Assembly (NCBI GenBank): GCA_016744705.1
Contig: JADGDU010000009.1
Span: 36,921-100,920, forward strand
From: Candidatus Krumholzibacteriia bacterium
Lineage (GTDB): Bacteria; Krumholzibacteriota; Krumholzibacteriia; LZORAL124-64-63
DNA length: 64,000 bases
Direction of reading: 5' to 3'
Position numbers and translations under genes: made by a program. Positions within the stretch are counted from its first letter, which is position 1; every line of letters begins with the position of its first letter. Shown one piece after another: positions 40,632-50,796 of the stretch. Below the pieces are notes generated by a model that was given only the letters and a program-made list of their open reading frames with translations, did no database searches and was not told where the DNA came from.

Positions 40632-42404
40632 TCAACCAGCCAACACCCGCTCCAACCCACCACGAGCAATGGGGTGATAACTGTCAGCATTCTTCGCAAA
40701 TACCTTTGCCGCCAAGTCCCGGGTATTGGCATTGCAATGCAAAGCATTAAAAAGAGGTTTCAGATATTTCATCCGTCCCACTTCACCCAAGAAACTCGCC
40801 GCCCGGTCATAAGCAGGCTCAAAACTGCTATTGATAGCAATCTGCAACCAATTGCACAGAATCTCACTGTTGCCCTGCTCGTTCAGCTTGAAATTATCAT
40901 TCAACCAGGCGCAGTCTTCAGTGGTCAATTTGCCGGGCAAAGCCTGCAGGAAAATCTGCCAATCTTCAGGAGTCCACTTGGCAGCATCGGCCACTTCCGG
41001 ACGAGCGCCGTCACTCCATGTACGGGCCAAACCTTCCAGCATTTCCAAACGGGCTGAAGCAAACACCGGAGCGTTGGCCGGCAGATCCGGTTGGTGGATC
41101 CATTCTTCGGCTCCCATTTGCTCGGCCACACCAGGCAGCTCTGCATTCAGGAATTCTTCAAACTGGGCCGTGGTCAACGACGTGAAAGCAAAATGTTCGA
41201 TGTATTTTTTCACAAAGACATCCATCTTCTCCCGGCCCACTGTCTCTTCCAGCAGGGCCACAAACAGGAAACCTTTTTCGTAAGGAACCAGGGAGTAGAA
41301 TTCATCCGGGTCCTTGCCTTCGCCATTAATTTCCAGCTTGGTCAGTTCCGATCCCTTACCAAAACTGTTCATGGCTTCCATCAAACCGTTACGACCAATG
41401 GCGGCGCTCAGGCTTTTGGCCTCCAGGCCCTCCATGTTTTCCAGGATGCGGCGCTCGGCCCACACTGTGAAGCCTTCGTTCAACCAAAAGTCGTTGATGC
41501 TGGCGTTGGTCACCAAGTTGCCGGTCCAGCTGTGGGCCAGTTCATGGGCCAGCACATTGACCAGGCTGCGATCGCCAGCCAGCAAGGTGGGAGTCAAGAA
41601 GGTCAGGCGAGGGTTTTCCATACCACCGTAAGGGAAGGAAGGAGGCATCACCAGGAAGTCAAAACGGTCCCACAGATAAGGGCCAAAAATCTCTTCGGCT
41701 GCCAGCAGCATGCGGTCCACTTCAGCAAACTCCCACGCCGATTTTTCCATCATCTCGGGTTCGGTGTAGCAAGTGGAGCGAGGGCCCAGTTCCTTGGCCG
41801 TGATGTTACCCACAGCAAAGGCAAACAGGTAGGGCGGAATGCTTTGAGGCATGGCGAAATTGTAAGTGGTCATGCCTGATTGCTCGGAGGCACTTTTTTC
41901 ACCTGGAGCAGCGGCCATCACAACCGTCAATTCTTCAGGAACAGTCATGCTGCAATTGAAGGTGAAACGGGCCAGAGGGCTATCCTGGCAAGGCATCACA
42001 CTGCGAGCGTGGATGGCCTGGCACTGGCTGAACAAATACGGGTGTTTGCCACCAGCGGTCTGTGCAGGTTCCAGCCACTGCAGAGCCGAAGCTTCAGGGC
42101 TGGTGATAAACTGGACGCTGAATTTTTCTGCACCCTGGGGCAAGCTCACCCGCAGGCGGCTGCCAATAACTTCATCAGCCTCAGCCAATTCAAAACCGAT
42201 GGCTTTGCCGGAAGCGTCCTGAGCCGAAACAATGTTCAAATCCCGGGTGTCCAAGTCGAGGGGGCCACCGGCGGCAGCAGCCAGATGAAAGACGGCATTT
42301 CCATTGATGGTGCGGTCAGAAAAATTGACGGCCAGGTCAATGTCCATGCTCTGGACGCGGCCTTGGGAAAGATCGGTATATGAATGCGGATCGCTGTGGC
42401 TCAC
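40632..42404 (-). CDS. M1-family aminopeptidase, leukotriene-A4-hydrolase-like
   Basis: Cytoplasmic zinc aminopeptidase of about 590 residues. It has the M1 exopeptidase motif GGMENPR, the zinc site HELAHSWTGN with the distal glutamate in WLNEGFTVW, and a C-terminal helical ARM-like domain with NDNFKLNEQGN and a final HPIARGGLERVLAG, matching the LTA4H/aminopeptidase B branch. The GTG start at 42404 has a perfect GGAGG six bases upstream and gives the usual N-terminus; the upstream TTG and ATG codons in frame have no ribosome site. No signal peptide. It lies 84 bases after the HD-GYP regulator gene. Confidence 0.93.
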   Translation of the reverse strand: MSHSDPHSYTDLSQGRVQSMDIDLAVNFSDRTINGNAVFHLAAAAGGPLDLDTRDLNIVSAQDASGKAIGFELAEADEVIGSRLRVSLPQGAEKFSVQFITSPEASALQWLEPAQTAGGKHPYLFSQCQAIHARSVMPCQDSPLARFTFNCSMTVPEELTVVMAAAPGEKSASEQSGMTTYNFAMPQSIPPYLFAFAVGNITAKELGPRSTCYTEPEMMEKSAWEFAEVDRMLLAAEEIFGPYLWDRFDFLVMPPSFPYGGMENPRLTFLTPTLLAGDRSLVNVLAHELAHSWTGNLVTNASINDFWLNEGFTVWAERRILENMEGLEAKSLSAAIGRNGLMEAMNSFGKGSELTKLEINGEGKDPDEFYSLVPYEKGFLFVALLEETVGREKMDVFVKKYIEHFAFTSLTTAQFEEFLNAELPGVAEQMGAEEWIHQPDLPANAPVFASARLEMLEGLARTWSDGARPEVADAAKWTPEDWQIFLQALPGKLTTEDCAWLNDNFKLNEQGNSEILCNWLQIAINSSFEPAYDRAASFLGEVGRMKYLKPLFNALHCNANTRDLAAKVFAKNADSYHPIARGGLERVLAG

Positions 42405-42488
42405 AGAGCACCTCCAGGCTTCGGGAAAAACAATGGGAATCATTGTGCCATTGTCGCCTCGAACGCCCAAAACCGCAAGTGATTCGGG

Positions 42489-44102
42489 TCAGGCTCTTTC
42501 TTCTCCTTCCTTGAATGCCTCAGGCTGGATTACATCGGGATGAGAGCGGACCACTCCTACAAACTCTGTCAGGTTGGCCAGGAAACAATCCACCAGGTCA
42601 GGGTCAAAATGCGTTCCCCGTCCTTCGCGCAGCATGGCCACCACTTCGCCCAGCTCCTTGGCGTCCCGATAACAGCGTTTGTTGATCACTGCATCGAAGA
42701 CGTCCACGATGGCCGTTATGCGGCCAAAAATATGAATTCCCAAGCCTTCCAGGCCGTTGGGATATCCCTTTCCATCCCACCGTTCATGATGTTGGTGGGC
42801 CACCAATGCCGCCGAGCGCATGATGCGTCGTTCACTCTTGCCTAATATTTCCCAGCCAATGGTGGTGTGGGTTTTCATCACTTGGTATTCTTCGTCCGTC
42901 AAGACTCCTGGCTTGTGAAGAATCGCATCGGGAATGCCCACCTTGCCCACATCGTGCATGGGAGCGGCCAGCCGCAGGATGGCTGCTTCATCAGGGTCCA
43001 TACCCGTGCGCAGAGCCAGCAACTGGACCATCTTGCCCACTCGCAAAACGTGGTTGGCCGTTTCCTTGCTGCGGGTTTCCACCACCTCGCCCAGGGTATG
43101 GATGATTTCCTTCTGGGTTTCAATGATTTCCAGGCTCAGATTCACATTGTGAAAAGCCATGGCCACGTTGGACATGTAAATACAGATCAAGTCCTGATCC
43201 AGAGGACGGGATTGCTCTCCCGCCTTCAGGAGAAAGAGAATTTCTTCTTCATTGTCCGCCCTGATGCAACACACATAACTGTTATTGAAGAACAGTTCGG
43301 TGCCTTTTCGTTCTGCCCGCTGCACCATTTCACTGGTGGTGTCGGGCACTACATCCTCCACATTGCGCCCGATGAAATGGGCAAAACGGCCGGTCCCCCG
43401 GCCAATGATAAATTGCCCCGATTGCCGCCGGGCTGTCAGCCCAGAATATGGTTCTTCGCAATCTTCGTTGCCGTTGGCCAGAAGCACCAATTGATTCAAA
43501 ACCCCGTCGGCAAATTCGCTGCGAGAGTGCCATTCGAAAAGGGAAGATCCGGAATTGATAATTTTCTGCAACCCTTCATTGCGCAGGGTGATGGTCTGGA
43601 TGTCTCGCCAGGACCGCAGGGCACTGGTCACGGTGGTGAACAGCTTCTGGGCCGTCAATTCGGTTTTTGCTTTGTAATCGTTTATGTCGTACTGGCTCAC
43701 CACTTCATGTTCAGGGGCCTGTCCGGGTTGCCCGGTTCGCAAAATGATGCGGACATTCGTATTTTCCATTTCATTCCGGATGTACCGTACCAGGCGCAAT
43801 CCCGAATCTTCCCGTTCCATCACCACATCCAGCAGAATGATGGCTACATCAGGATTATCCCGGAGAATTTGTCTGGCTCCAGCACCCGAATACGCGCTCA
43901 GCAACTTCAACCCACGGCCTTCAAATTCGTAATTTTTCAGCACCAGTCGGGTGAGCAGATGCACCTCTTCTTCATCATCGACAATTAGTAATTTCCAGGT
44001 GCAGTTCAAGGGGCCCGGTTTGGGAGGCACCTGACCAGCCGGGCGTGGAGTTCCGTTTTCCCCCGCAAAGCTCATAATTTCCCTGGGTATTCTTTTAGCC
44101 AT
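42489..44102 (-). CDS. Response regulator with DUF3369 and HD-GYP phosphodiesterase domain
   Basis: Regulator whose output probably degrades cyclic di-GMP. The 537-residue protein has a receiver domain (LLIVDDEEEVHLL, phosphorylated Asp92 in AIILLDVVM), a DUF3369 region in the middle (residues about 180-340), and a C-terminal HD-GYP domain with HD at 383-384, HDVGKVGIPD, and HHERWDGKGYPNGL. These are the residues of an active metal-dependent c-di-GMP hydrolase. Its start overlaps the end of the sensor kinase gene by eight bases, so the two form a two-component pair. Confidence 0.93.
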   Translation of the reverse strand: MAKRIPREIMSFAGENGTPRPAGQVPPKPGPLNCTWKLLIVDDEEEVHLLTRLVLKNYEFEGRGLKLLSAYSGAGARQILRDNPDVAIILLDVVMEREDSGLRLVRYIRNEMENTNVRIILRTGQPGQAPEHEVVSQYDINDYKAKTELTAQKLFTTVTSALRSWRDIQTITLRNEGLQKIINSGSSLFEWHSRSEFADGVLNQLVLLANGNEDCEEPYSGLTARRQSGQFIIGRGTGRFAHFIGRNVEDVVPDTTSEMVQRAERKGTELFFNNSYVCCIRADNEEEILFLLKAGEQSRPLDQDLICIYMSNVAMAFHNVNLSLEIIETQKEIIHTLGEVVETRSKETANHVLRVGKMVQLLALRTGMDPDEAAILRLAAPMHDVGKVGIPDAILHKPGVLTDEEYQVMKTHTTIGWEILGKSERRIMRSAALVAHQHHERWDGKGYPNGLEGLGIHIFGRITAIVDVFDAVINKRCYRDAKELGEVVAMLREGRGTHFDPDLVDCFLANLTEFVGVVRSHPDVIQPEAFKEGEERA

Positions 44103-47100
44103 GTTCCACCTCCGCCAACAACGGCACCTCGATGGAAAATCGGATGCCCTTGCCGGGTTTGCTCACACAGGTGATGCTCCCACCCAAATTCTGGGTGACG
44201 TTATTATAAACAATGTGCATGCCGAGGCCGGTTCCACCACGACCACGCTTTGTGGTAAAGAAGGGTTCATAAATCCGGGACAAATCTTTTCTATTCATGC
44301 CGTTTCCGTTGTCTGCATAGCCAATGATCAGTCCCTTGGTTTCCAGTCGGGCCGACACAGTAATCTCCCCCACCAGCATGCCCTCAAACCCATGGGTCAA
44401 AGAGTTCATCACCAGGTTGGAGAGGATTTGATACAGAGATCCTGGGTCGCATTTCATTTCCAGATCTTTCTCACACTCAACCCTGATGTGGAAACCCGTA
44501 TTGCGCAGTCGGGGACTGATGCTCTGCACCACATCCTGCAGGTATTCCTTGAGGTTGAAAATCCGCTCCATCCCCGCGGATTGGTCGGTGGCCACCAGTT
44601 TGAAATTTTGTAGCAGATCGGCAGCACGATTCAGATTACTGGCAATCATATCCGATGTTTCCCGGGACGATTCCAGGAACTGTTCAAAATCATCGCGGGT
44701 GAGCTGGTCCTGGCTGTAGGCCTTAAGGCATTGTTGGACTTCCATGGAAAGGTGGGAAGCGGCGGTCACCCCAATGCCCACGGGGGTATTAATTTCATGG
44801 GATAAACCAGCCACAAGACTCCCCAGGGCTGCCAACTTTTCTTGTTCCACCAACTGCAATTGCGCCGACTTGATCAGCTTGAGGTTGTTCCTGGCTTCGG
44901 TCACATCCCGGCCGATTCCCTCCACTGAAGTCACTTCCCCTGCTTTGTTGAAAACAGGAACCTCCAAAATTTCCATGATTCTTTGAGATCCATCCCGGCA
45001 AGTGACGTGCATATCCCAGGGCGGTTGGCGGAAGCCCAGAATGGATTTATGGGCCTGGGTTTTCGCCTCTTCGTTCACCTTAAGTGACATATCGGTTTGC
45101 AGAGAATGCCCCAGATCCTCCAGTTTCTCAAATCCCAGCAAGGCTCGGTAGGAAGGACTCATGTAGGTGAATACCCGACGTGTATCCTGAGAATAAAAGA
45201 TGTACCCTTCTTGCAGTGATTCGATGATACGCCGGTATCTGGCCTCACTTTGGCGCAAGGCCGCATTGGTACCCAATATTTCCCGGGTCCCTTCGATAAC
45301 CCGTTGTTCCAGATTTTCATTCAATTTGTGGATATTTGCCTCAGCCTCGCGAATGGTGGTCAGATTGGAAATAATGGCGAACCCACCTTGAAACTCACCC
45401 TCTTCGTCCAAAATGGCCGCCGGACTGATGCGAGCGGGGAAAGTGGATCCATCTGAGCAGGGTATGTCTTGTTCCAGGGCTTCCCCCGACGGCAACTGCC
45501 AACCATCCCATTCTTTGAGAGGCCCTTGATATTCCATGTGGGGAAACAGTGTTTCTAATGATGTCCCCAGAATGACGTCTTTCTCCTGGCCCAACATCCG
45601 GCACAAACTGTCATTAACAAAAGTGACGACACCATCGGGGGAAACAACGCCCATCCCGTCGTTCATGGTTTCCACCAACCGACGGTAACGTTCTTCGCTG
45701 TTGCGCAGGGCCTGTTCCGATTTTTTTCGGTACGTCACATCGCGCACAGACTGGATGGCGCCAATAACCTGTTCGTTGGCATCGTAGAGAGCCGAAGCCG
45801 TCAGCCACAGAAAAGCCCCCTGCCCTTCATTGAGAAAAGGCACAAAAGATTCGGCATATAGGGTATTGCTGTTGATCTCCACAAAATTGTAAAGCTGCCG
45901 CCACTGGCTGATGTCCGCATCCCCAAAGTGATTGATCAGGGTGGGCAGGCGCTCACCGTAAAAGGGAATGGCATAGGCGTAGTCGCCCTCACCCAGCATG
46001 TCGTCCTTGGGAATACCAGTCAATTCCTCCATGGCTCGGTTCCAGGCCACCACTTCCTTGTTGCTGTTGATGACAAAAGTGGCGTCAGGAAGAAACTCCA
46101 CAATGCTTTCCAGCTTCAGATTGGCCGCTTTCAATTTCTGCTGGTCGGCTTCCCGCAGGTAAGCTCCCGAGTATACCGCTGCCACCACTTCGAAGAGCTG
46201 CAAATCGCTGGCAGTCCAATGGGCCAGTCGGCCAACCGTGTAAAAACAAAGAATACTGACCATTTCTCCCTGGACCTTGATGGGCAACAAGACCATTGAA
46301 ACCACACCGGCCTCTTGCCAGATTTCGCGACAAATGGAAGCCACGTCCGGGAGCATTTCCGTACGAGGAATGTTGACCATGCCCTCATTCTTTAAGGTTT
46401 GAATTAACCAGGGACAACCAGCAGGAATTTCAACCAGAGGATGGACCGGGTTATCCATATTCTGGGTCTGGGGCCAGGTGAAACCTGAGTGCATCGTTTG
46501 GGTTTCCTGATCAATATTGACCATCAGGCAGCAGTCTGCCCCCACCAAATCGGCCACAGGTGGCAAAGCCCTGGAAAGGGCATCTTCAAGGCCCTCAGGA
46601 ACCTGGGTCAAGCTGTTCAAAATGTTTGTGATGACTCCTTCAGCCGCCTGTTTCTGATGCAGGGCCTGATGAGTTTCTTCTTCCTTGCTGACGTCCTCGA
46701 AAACGAGACGCAGGCCTCTGACGGTGAGATCTTCTTCTGTTGTGATGTTGGCCACAAAGACGCGCGTGGGCAGGATAAATTCCGTAGCCCCCTGCAGTTG
46801 GATGCGAGGTCTGGAATCAGATTCATCGGAGAGTTGGGTTTTTAAAAAATGCCTGAAAATTTCAATATCATCTTCGTGAATCAATTCGAAAACAGTTTCT
46901 GGAGGAGAGCCATTCATTTCAGTTGGATCAAAAAACTTGGGCCAGGGGCCATTGATAAAAGTGATTTTTCCTGAACAATCAATTTCCATGACTATGTGGG
47001 GAATGATTTGACCGAAGCATGCTATCCGTTCGCTCAATTGGCGACACGACTCAGCCTTGGCCTCATATTTCTGGAGCAACGTCCTTTTTTCAGGCTGCCA

Positions 47101-47265
47101 ACGAAAGTGCCAATAAAAATAGGCCACCCCCGAGGAGACCAAAGCGGCTACCAATAAGAAACCCAATGATAATTGACTCAGTGCAGTAGTAGAAGGCACA
47201 TAGACCAGAGCCATAGTATGGTCAATGAGTGCGCACCCCATGATGCCTATGCCTTCCCAAGTCAT
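44095..47265 (-). CDS. Multi-PAS/GAF sensor histidine kinase
   Basis: Membrane-attached sensor of 1056 residues that would phosphorylate the HD-GYP regulator. One N-terminal transmembrane helix (LSLGFLLVAALVSSGVAYFYW) is followed by a PAS-like domain, a GAF domain (GADCCLMVNIDQETQ ... EVVAAVYSGAY), then three PAS domains (LPDATFVINSNKEV; TMNDGMGVVSPDGVV; SLQEGYIFYSQDTRR), then the kinase: phosphorylated His823 in LSHEINTPVG, N box LVMNSLTHGFE, G1 YADNGNGM, and G2 GGTGLGMHIV. All catalytic elements are intact. GGGGG precedes the ATG. The ligands sensed are unknown. Confidence 0.92.
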   Translation of the reverse strand: MTWEGIGIMGCALIDHTMALVYVPSTTALSQLSLGFLLVAALVSSGVAYFYWHFRWQPEKRTLLQKYEAKAESCRQLSERIACFGQIIPHIVMEIDCSGKITFINGPWPKFFDPTEMNGSPPETVFELIHEDDIEIFRHFLKTQLSDESDSRPRIQLQGATEFILPTRVFVANITTEEDLTVRGLRLVFEDVSKEEETHQALHQKQAAEGVITNILNSLTQVPEGLEDALSRALPPVADLVGADCCLMVNIDQETQTMHSGFTWPQTQNMDNPVHPLVEIPAGCPWLIQTLKNEGMVNIPRTEMLPDVASICREIWQEAGVVSMVLLPIKVQGEMVSILCFYTVGRLAHWTASDLQLFEVVAAVYSGAYLREADQQKLKAANLKLESIVEFLPDATFVINSNKEVVAWNRAMEELTGIPKDDMLGEGDYAYAIPFYGERLPTLINHFGDADISQWRQLYNFVEINSNTLYAESFVPFLNEGQGAFLWLTASALYDANEQVIGAIQSVRDVTYRKKSEQALRNSEERYRRLVETMNDGMGVVSPDGVVTFVNDSLCRMLGQEKDVILGTSLETLFPHMEYQGPLKEWDGWQLPSGEALEQDIPCSDGSTFPARISPAAILDEEGEFQGGFAIISNLTTIREAEANIHKLNENLEQRVIEGTREILGTNAALRQSEARYRRIIESLQEGYIFYSQDTRRVFTYMSPSYRALLGFEKLEDLGHSLQTDMSLKVNEEAKTQAHKSILGFRQPPWDMHVTCRDGSQRIMEILEVPVFNKAGEVTSVEGIGRDVTEARNNLKLIKSAQLQLVEQEKLAALGSLVAGLSHEINTPVGIGVTAASHLSMEVQQCLKAYSQDQLTRDDFEQFLESSRETSDMIASNLNRAADLLQNFKLVATDQSAGMERIFNLKEYLQDVVQSISPRLRNTGFHIRVECEKDLEMKCDPGSLYQILSNLVMNSLTHGFEGMLVGEITVSARLETKGLIIGYADNGNGMNRKDLSRIYEPFFTTKRGRGGTGLGMHIVYNNVTQNLGGSITCVSKPGKGIRFSIEVPLLAEVEHG

Positions 47266-47343
47266 CCCAGCTAGCCCCCTCTATTGGCATCCTTGCCGGT
47301 CATGCCCCGGATCCTTCCGAGGCAGGCGATATTGAGGTTTTTC

Positions 47344-47372
47344 ACATTACCACACCTTATGACAGGGGTCAA
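47344..47372 (-). promoter_or_regulatory. Promoter of the sensor kinase operon
   Basis: On the minus strand TTGACC (47372-47367) and TAATGT (47349-47344) are 17 bases apart, 78 bases upstream of the kinase ATG. Confidence 0.5.
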
Positions 47373-47514
47373 TAGCACTTCATGAATTCATCACATGTTT
47401 TTAAAGATCTCCTTATGTTCTAAAAATCAAACCCATCACCGATCATGAATTTTCCATTTTTATCTTCAATTTTTCCACGGATCAACCCGAAGCATTGAAT
47501 TTTCATATAAATAA

Positions 47515-48954
47515 TCAAATAAGACTCTTCAATAAATTTTTCCGCACCTCTTCAGCCTCCAGGCGCCCCCCACTTTGAGACATGACCAAGCCCACAAAGA
47601 AATTAAGCAATCCTACCTTACCCTCCCGAAAAGCCGCCACTTGCAGTGGGTTTTGGGTCAGAATTTCGTGGCACAGATCATCCAGAAGGGAGTCATTTAA
47701 TTTCGGTTCACCTAACAATTTGGCAACGCTCACGTTCTCAGTATTATCAAGCGCCTGCTGAAAAAGGAGACGAGCCCTGGTCTTGTGAATGGTGCCGGAT
47801 GTCAGCAAAGCCAGAATTTCCGCCAAGATATCCGGTTTCAATTTTAGAGAATAAAGCAAGGCATCTTTACCACCCACAGCCTCCAGCACATGAGATAAAA
47901 TCCAGCGGGAAGCAACCCTGGCGCCATCAGTAGGTTCAACCTGCCACGTTCGCCACAAGCAAAGCACACAAGTTTCGAAATAAGACCCTAAGGCCAAACT
48001 TCGGCACAGTGTAACCGCATCGGCGTTGGAAACGCCAAATTCGGTGGAAAAACGGGATTCTCGTTGCCAGGGAAGTTCAGGCAGTCGGGATTGAATATCT
48101 TGAATCATGCTGTGGCTCACAAACAAATTGGGCAGATCCGGTTCAGGATAGTAGCGATAATCGGCAGCATCTTCCTTCAATCGCAGCAAGGTGGTTTGTT
48201 TGAGGCGAGGATTCCAAGCCCGAGTTTCTCGCCTCAGGCTTTCCCCGGCGGCCAGTTTATCCCGCATGCGGCCAATTTCAAAATTCACGGCCTTTTCCAC
48301 GGCTTTGAACGAATTCAGGTTTTTCAACTCAATCCAGGGACCTGATAATTTTGACGGCCCCAACAATCCCACATTGGCATCGCAGCGCAAACTGCCTGTT
48401 TCCATATTGCCGTCGCACACATCCAGGTACCGTAAGAGCTGGCGCAACCGGCCCAACCACATTCTGGCCTGTTGGCCATTTTCTAAATCTGGCTCGGTGA
48501 CAATTTCCATCAAAGGTGTTCCAGCCCGGTTCAAATCTATGGAACTCAAATCGTTCCCGGAAGATAAGCTTCGCCCGGCATCTTCTTCCAAATGGATACG
48601 CTGCAAATTCACCCGAAAATCAGAAACATCCAGATGCCCACCCAACGCCAGGGGAAAATGGTATTGAGTGATTTGATAGTTGCGCGGCAGGTCCGAGTAA
48701 AAATAGTTCTTCCTGCTGAATTGGCTGTTTTCCTGAATGCGGCAGTTCAAAGCCTGGGCGGCTTTCAAAGCCGGCTCCACAATCTCCCCATTGAAAACGG
48801 GCAATGTTCCAGGCAATCCCAAACAAACGGGACAGGTGTTTGTATTGGGCTCATCGCCATAATGATTCCGGCAGGAGCAGAATATCTTTTGACGTGTTTT
48901 CAGGCGCCCATGGATTTCCAGCCCCACGGAAAATTTTAGATGTGAAGATTCCAT
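47515..48954 (-). CDS. gatB: Aspartyl/glutamyl-tRNA amidotransferase subunit B
   Basis: tRNA-binding and kinase subunit of the GatCAB complex, which converts misacylated Glu-tRNA(Gln) or Asp-tRNA(Asn) to the amide. The 479-residue protein has the GatB blocks VGLEIHGRLKT, zinc-binding CSC...TCPVCLGLPGTLP, KNYFYSDLPRNYQITQ, IHLEEDAGRS and DLNRAGTPLMEIVTEPD, and a C-terminal YqeY-like tail ending FFVGLVMSQSGGR. Its start overlaps the end of gatA by 19 bases. It is the last gene of gatC-gatA-gatB. Confidence 0.95.
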   Translation of the reverse strand: MESSHLKFSVGLEIHGRLKTRQKIFCSCRNHYGDEPNTNTCPVCLGLPGTLPVFNGEIVEPALKAAQALNCRIQENSQFSRKNYFYSDLPRNYQITQYHFPLALGGHLDVSDFRVNLQRIHLEEDAGRSLSSGNDLSSIDLNRAGTPLMEIVTEPDLENGQQARMWLGRLRQLLRYLDVCDGNMETGSLRCDANVGLLGPSKLSGPWIELKNLNSFKAVEKAVNFEIGRMRDKLAAGESLRRETRAWNPRLKQTTLLRLKEDAADYRYYPEPDLPNLFVSHSMIQDIQSRLPELPWQRESRFSTEFGVSNADAVTLCRSLALGSYFETCVLCLWRTWQVEPTDGARVASRWILSHVLEAVGGKDALLYSLKLKPDILAEILALLTSGTIHKTRARLLFQQALDNTENVSVAKLLGEPKLNDSLLDDLCHEILTQNPLQVAAFREGKVGLLNFFVGLVMSQSGGRLEAEEVRKNLLKSLI

Positions 48955-50375
48955 GGGGCCTCCTTGATTTTGCGAAAGCCAATTAATTCCTCCAACACTC
49001 TGGCCTTCTCCAGCATCAGTCTTTCGGAGCAGGCCGGTCCCACCAACTGTAGAGAAAGGGGCAATCCCTGAGAATTCAAACTGGTCGGTAGGGTCAAAGC
49101 AGGCAATCCGGCCAAGCTGGCGGGAACCGTCAATATGTCTGTCAAATGCATACCCAAGGGATCATCAAGGCGGCTGCCCAAGGCAAAGGCTGCCGTAGGC
49201 GCAGTGGGTAGAGCCAGCAGATCCATCTTCCCAAAGAGTTTCTGAAATTGGGAGATGAGGTCCTGTTGGGCGGCACAAGCCCGCAAATAGTATTGTTTTC
49301 GGTAGCCGCCGGAAAGCACATGGGCACCCAGCAGAAGCCTGCGTTTCACCTCTTTCCCGAAGCCTTGGTTTCGGCTTTGGGAGAGGGATTCGATATAAGA
49401 TTTTCGGTTCTCGCGATGGCCATAAAGGCTGCCATCAAATCGATGCAAATTACTGGCCGCTTCGGCACAATTTAAGACGGTGTAGGCAGCCACAGAGTCC
49501 AGAATTGAGCCCAGGGAAACGGGCACCATTTCCGCTCCCAGATCACGCAGCATTGCCACACTGCAATGGTAGTCGCGACTCACATCCGCACCCCATTGCG
49601 AATTCTCTAAATCCTCAGGCAAACCAATTTTCAGCCCCTGTAAATTGTCCACCGTTTCCAATGCAGAAGGATCCACCGTCTCTTCCAGAGTTGTGGCATC
49701 GTATAAATCCCGTCCCGCTACCGTTTGAAAAACCAAATGAACATCCTGCACATCTCGACCAAAAATGCCAATGGTGTCCAAAGATGAAGCAAAAGCGACC
49801 AATCCGTGGCGTGAAATCCGGCCCCAGGTGGGCTTCAAACCCACCACACCACAGAAATGGGCAGGTAGACGCACACTGCCTCCGGTGTCGCTTCCCAAAG
49901 CGAACCAGGCCAACCCCGCGGCCACGGCCGCAGCCGATCCGCCACTGCTGCCCCCGGCGGTACGGCTCCGGTCCCAGGGATTGACCACTTGGCCCAGAGA
50001 GGTGTGTTCACAGGAGGACCCCATCCCAAATTCGTCCATGGTGGTGATGCCCATGAAGCGGCTGCCGGCAGCGCGCAAACGAGCCACAACAGTGCTGTCA
50101 TAAGGGCTGATATAATGCTCCAGAAAGCGGCTGCCACAGTGAGTGGGCCAACCCTGGCCAGCGATGTTGGCTTTGATGGCACCATGAAACCCGGACAGTG
50201 GAGATTCTTTGGAACCGAGGCCATCATCATCGAGGAAATGAGTGTAAGCCCCCAGGCTGGGATTTTCTTTCCGGGCCGCCAGAACCATATCTTCATTCAT
50301 TGATACCAGGCTCGGGCCATTGACTTCAGTGTAGGCCCGAGCCTCATGCATGGTCAGATCACGGAAAGAATTCAT
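48936..50375 (-). CDS. gatA: Aspartyl/glutamyl-tRNA amidotransferase subunit A
   Basis: Amidase subunit that releases ammonia from glutamine. The 479-residue protein shows the amidase signature with the Ser-cisSer-Lys triad: Lys in GAIKANIAG, cis-Ser in TAGGSSGGSAAAVAAG and the nucleophile Ser in LGSDTGGSVR, plus SLDTIGIFGRDV and the C-terminal GLPLSLQLVGP. The start overlaps the stop of gatC by four bases (ATGA). No unusual features. Confidence 0.95.
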   Translation of the reverse strand: MNSFRDLTMHEARAYTEVNGPSLVSMNEDMVLAARKENPSLGAYTHFLDDDGLGSKESPLSGFHGAIKANIAGQGWPTHCGSRFLEHYISPYDSTVVARLRAAGSRFMGITTMDEFGMGSSCEHTSLGQVVNPWDRSRTAGGSSGGSAAAVAAGLAWFALGSDTGGSVRLPAHFCGVVGLKPTWGRISRHGLVAFASSLDTIGIFGRDVQDVHLVFQTVAGRDLYDATTLEETVDPSALETVDNLQGLKIGLPEDLENSQWGADVSRDYHCSVAMLRDLGAEMVPVSLGSILDSVAAYTVLNCAEAASNLHRFDGSLYGHRENRKSYIESLSQSRNQGFGKEVKRRLLLGAHVLSGGYRKQYYLRACAAQQDLISQFQKLFGKMDLLALPTAPTAAFALGSRLDDPLGMHLTDILTVPASLAGLPALTLPTSLNSQGLPLSLQLVGPACSERLMLEKARVLEELIGFRKIKEAPWNLHI

Positions 50376-50662
50376 GGCTTTTCACCGGGTGGATCAGAGC
50401 GAGTCGTGGGAACCAGGTAGAAACCGCCTGATAAAAGCGGGGCGTTGGCATGCTCCAGATTTCGGTCCATACTCAAAACTAAAGGAGAAGCCGGGCTTTG
50501 GGAGGGCCCAGCTTCAATTGCTTCATTTTCAGGAGAAAGTTCAGGCAATTGGGACGCAAATTTTTCCAGCTGAATCAGATCCACCAACAGCTTTTCTCGC
50601 TGCTGGGAGCTCAACTCCAGACCAGCCAGCTTTTCCAATTCTTTTAGACGGTTCAGATCCAA
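50372..50662 (-). CDS. gatC: Aspartyl/glutamyl-tRNA amidotransferase subunit C
   Basis: Small subunit that wraps around GatA and GatB. Starting at TTG 50662, just after AGGGG, it is 96 residues long and has the GatC pattern LKELEKLAGLELSSQQREKLLVDLIQLEKFASQL followed by an acidic stretch (LSPENEAIEAG) and the usual terminal segment (NAPLLSGGFYLVP). A GTG at 50689 is in frame but has no ribosome site. The stop overlaps the start of gatA. The gene is divergent from the secreted peptidase gene at 50797. Confidence 0.88.
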   Translation of the reverse strand: MDLNRLKELEKLAGLELSSQQREKLLVDLIQLEKFASQLPELSPENEAIEAGPSQSPASPLVLSMDRNLEHANAPLLSGGFYLVPTTRSDPPGEKP

Positions 50663-50796
50663 GATGTCCCCTGAACGTTGAGGTGAAAGCACATTGTGGG
50701 AGACCAGCAGCAAATGTTCAAGTCCCCTTCTGGTGCTGCCAACCCAGACATGATAGAATGAGCACCCACTGGAATATAAAACCAAGGAACCTAGCA

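Noticed and set aside
50350..50796. N-terminal extension of the secreted M1 peptidase frame upstream to 50350
   Set aside because: It would overlap all of gatC and the start of gatA and put ~150 residues before a clear signal peptide.
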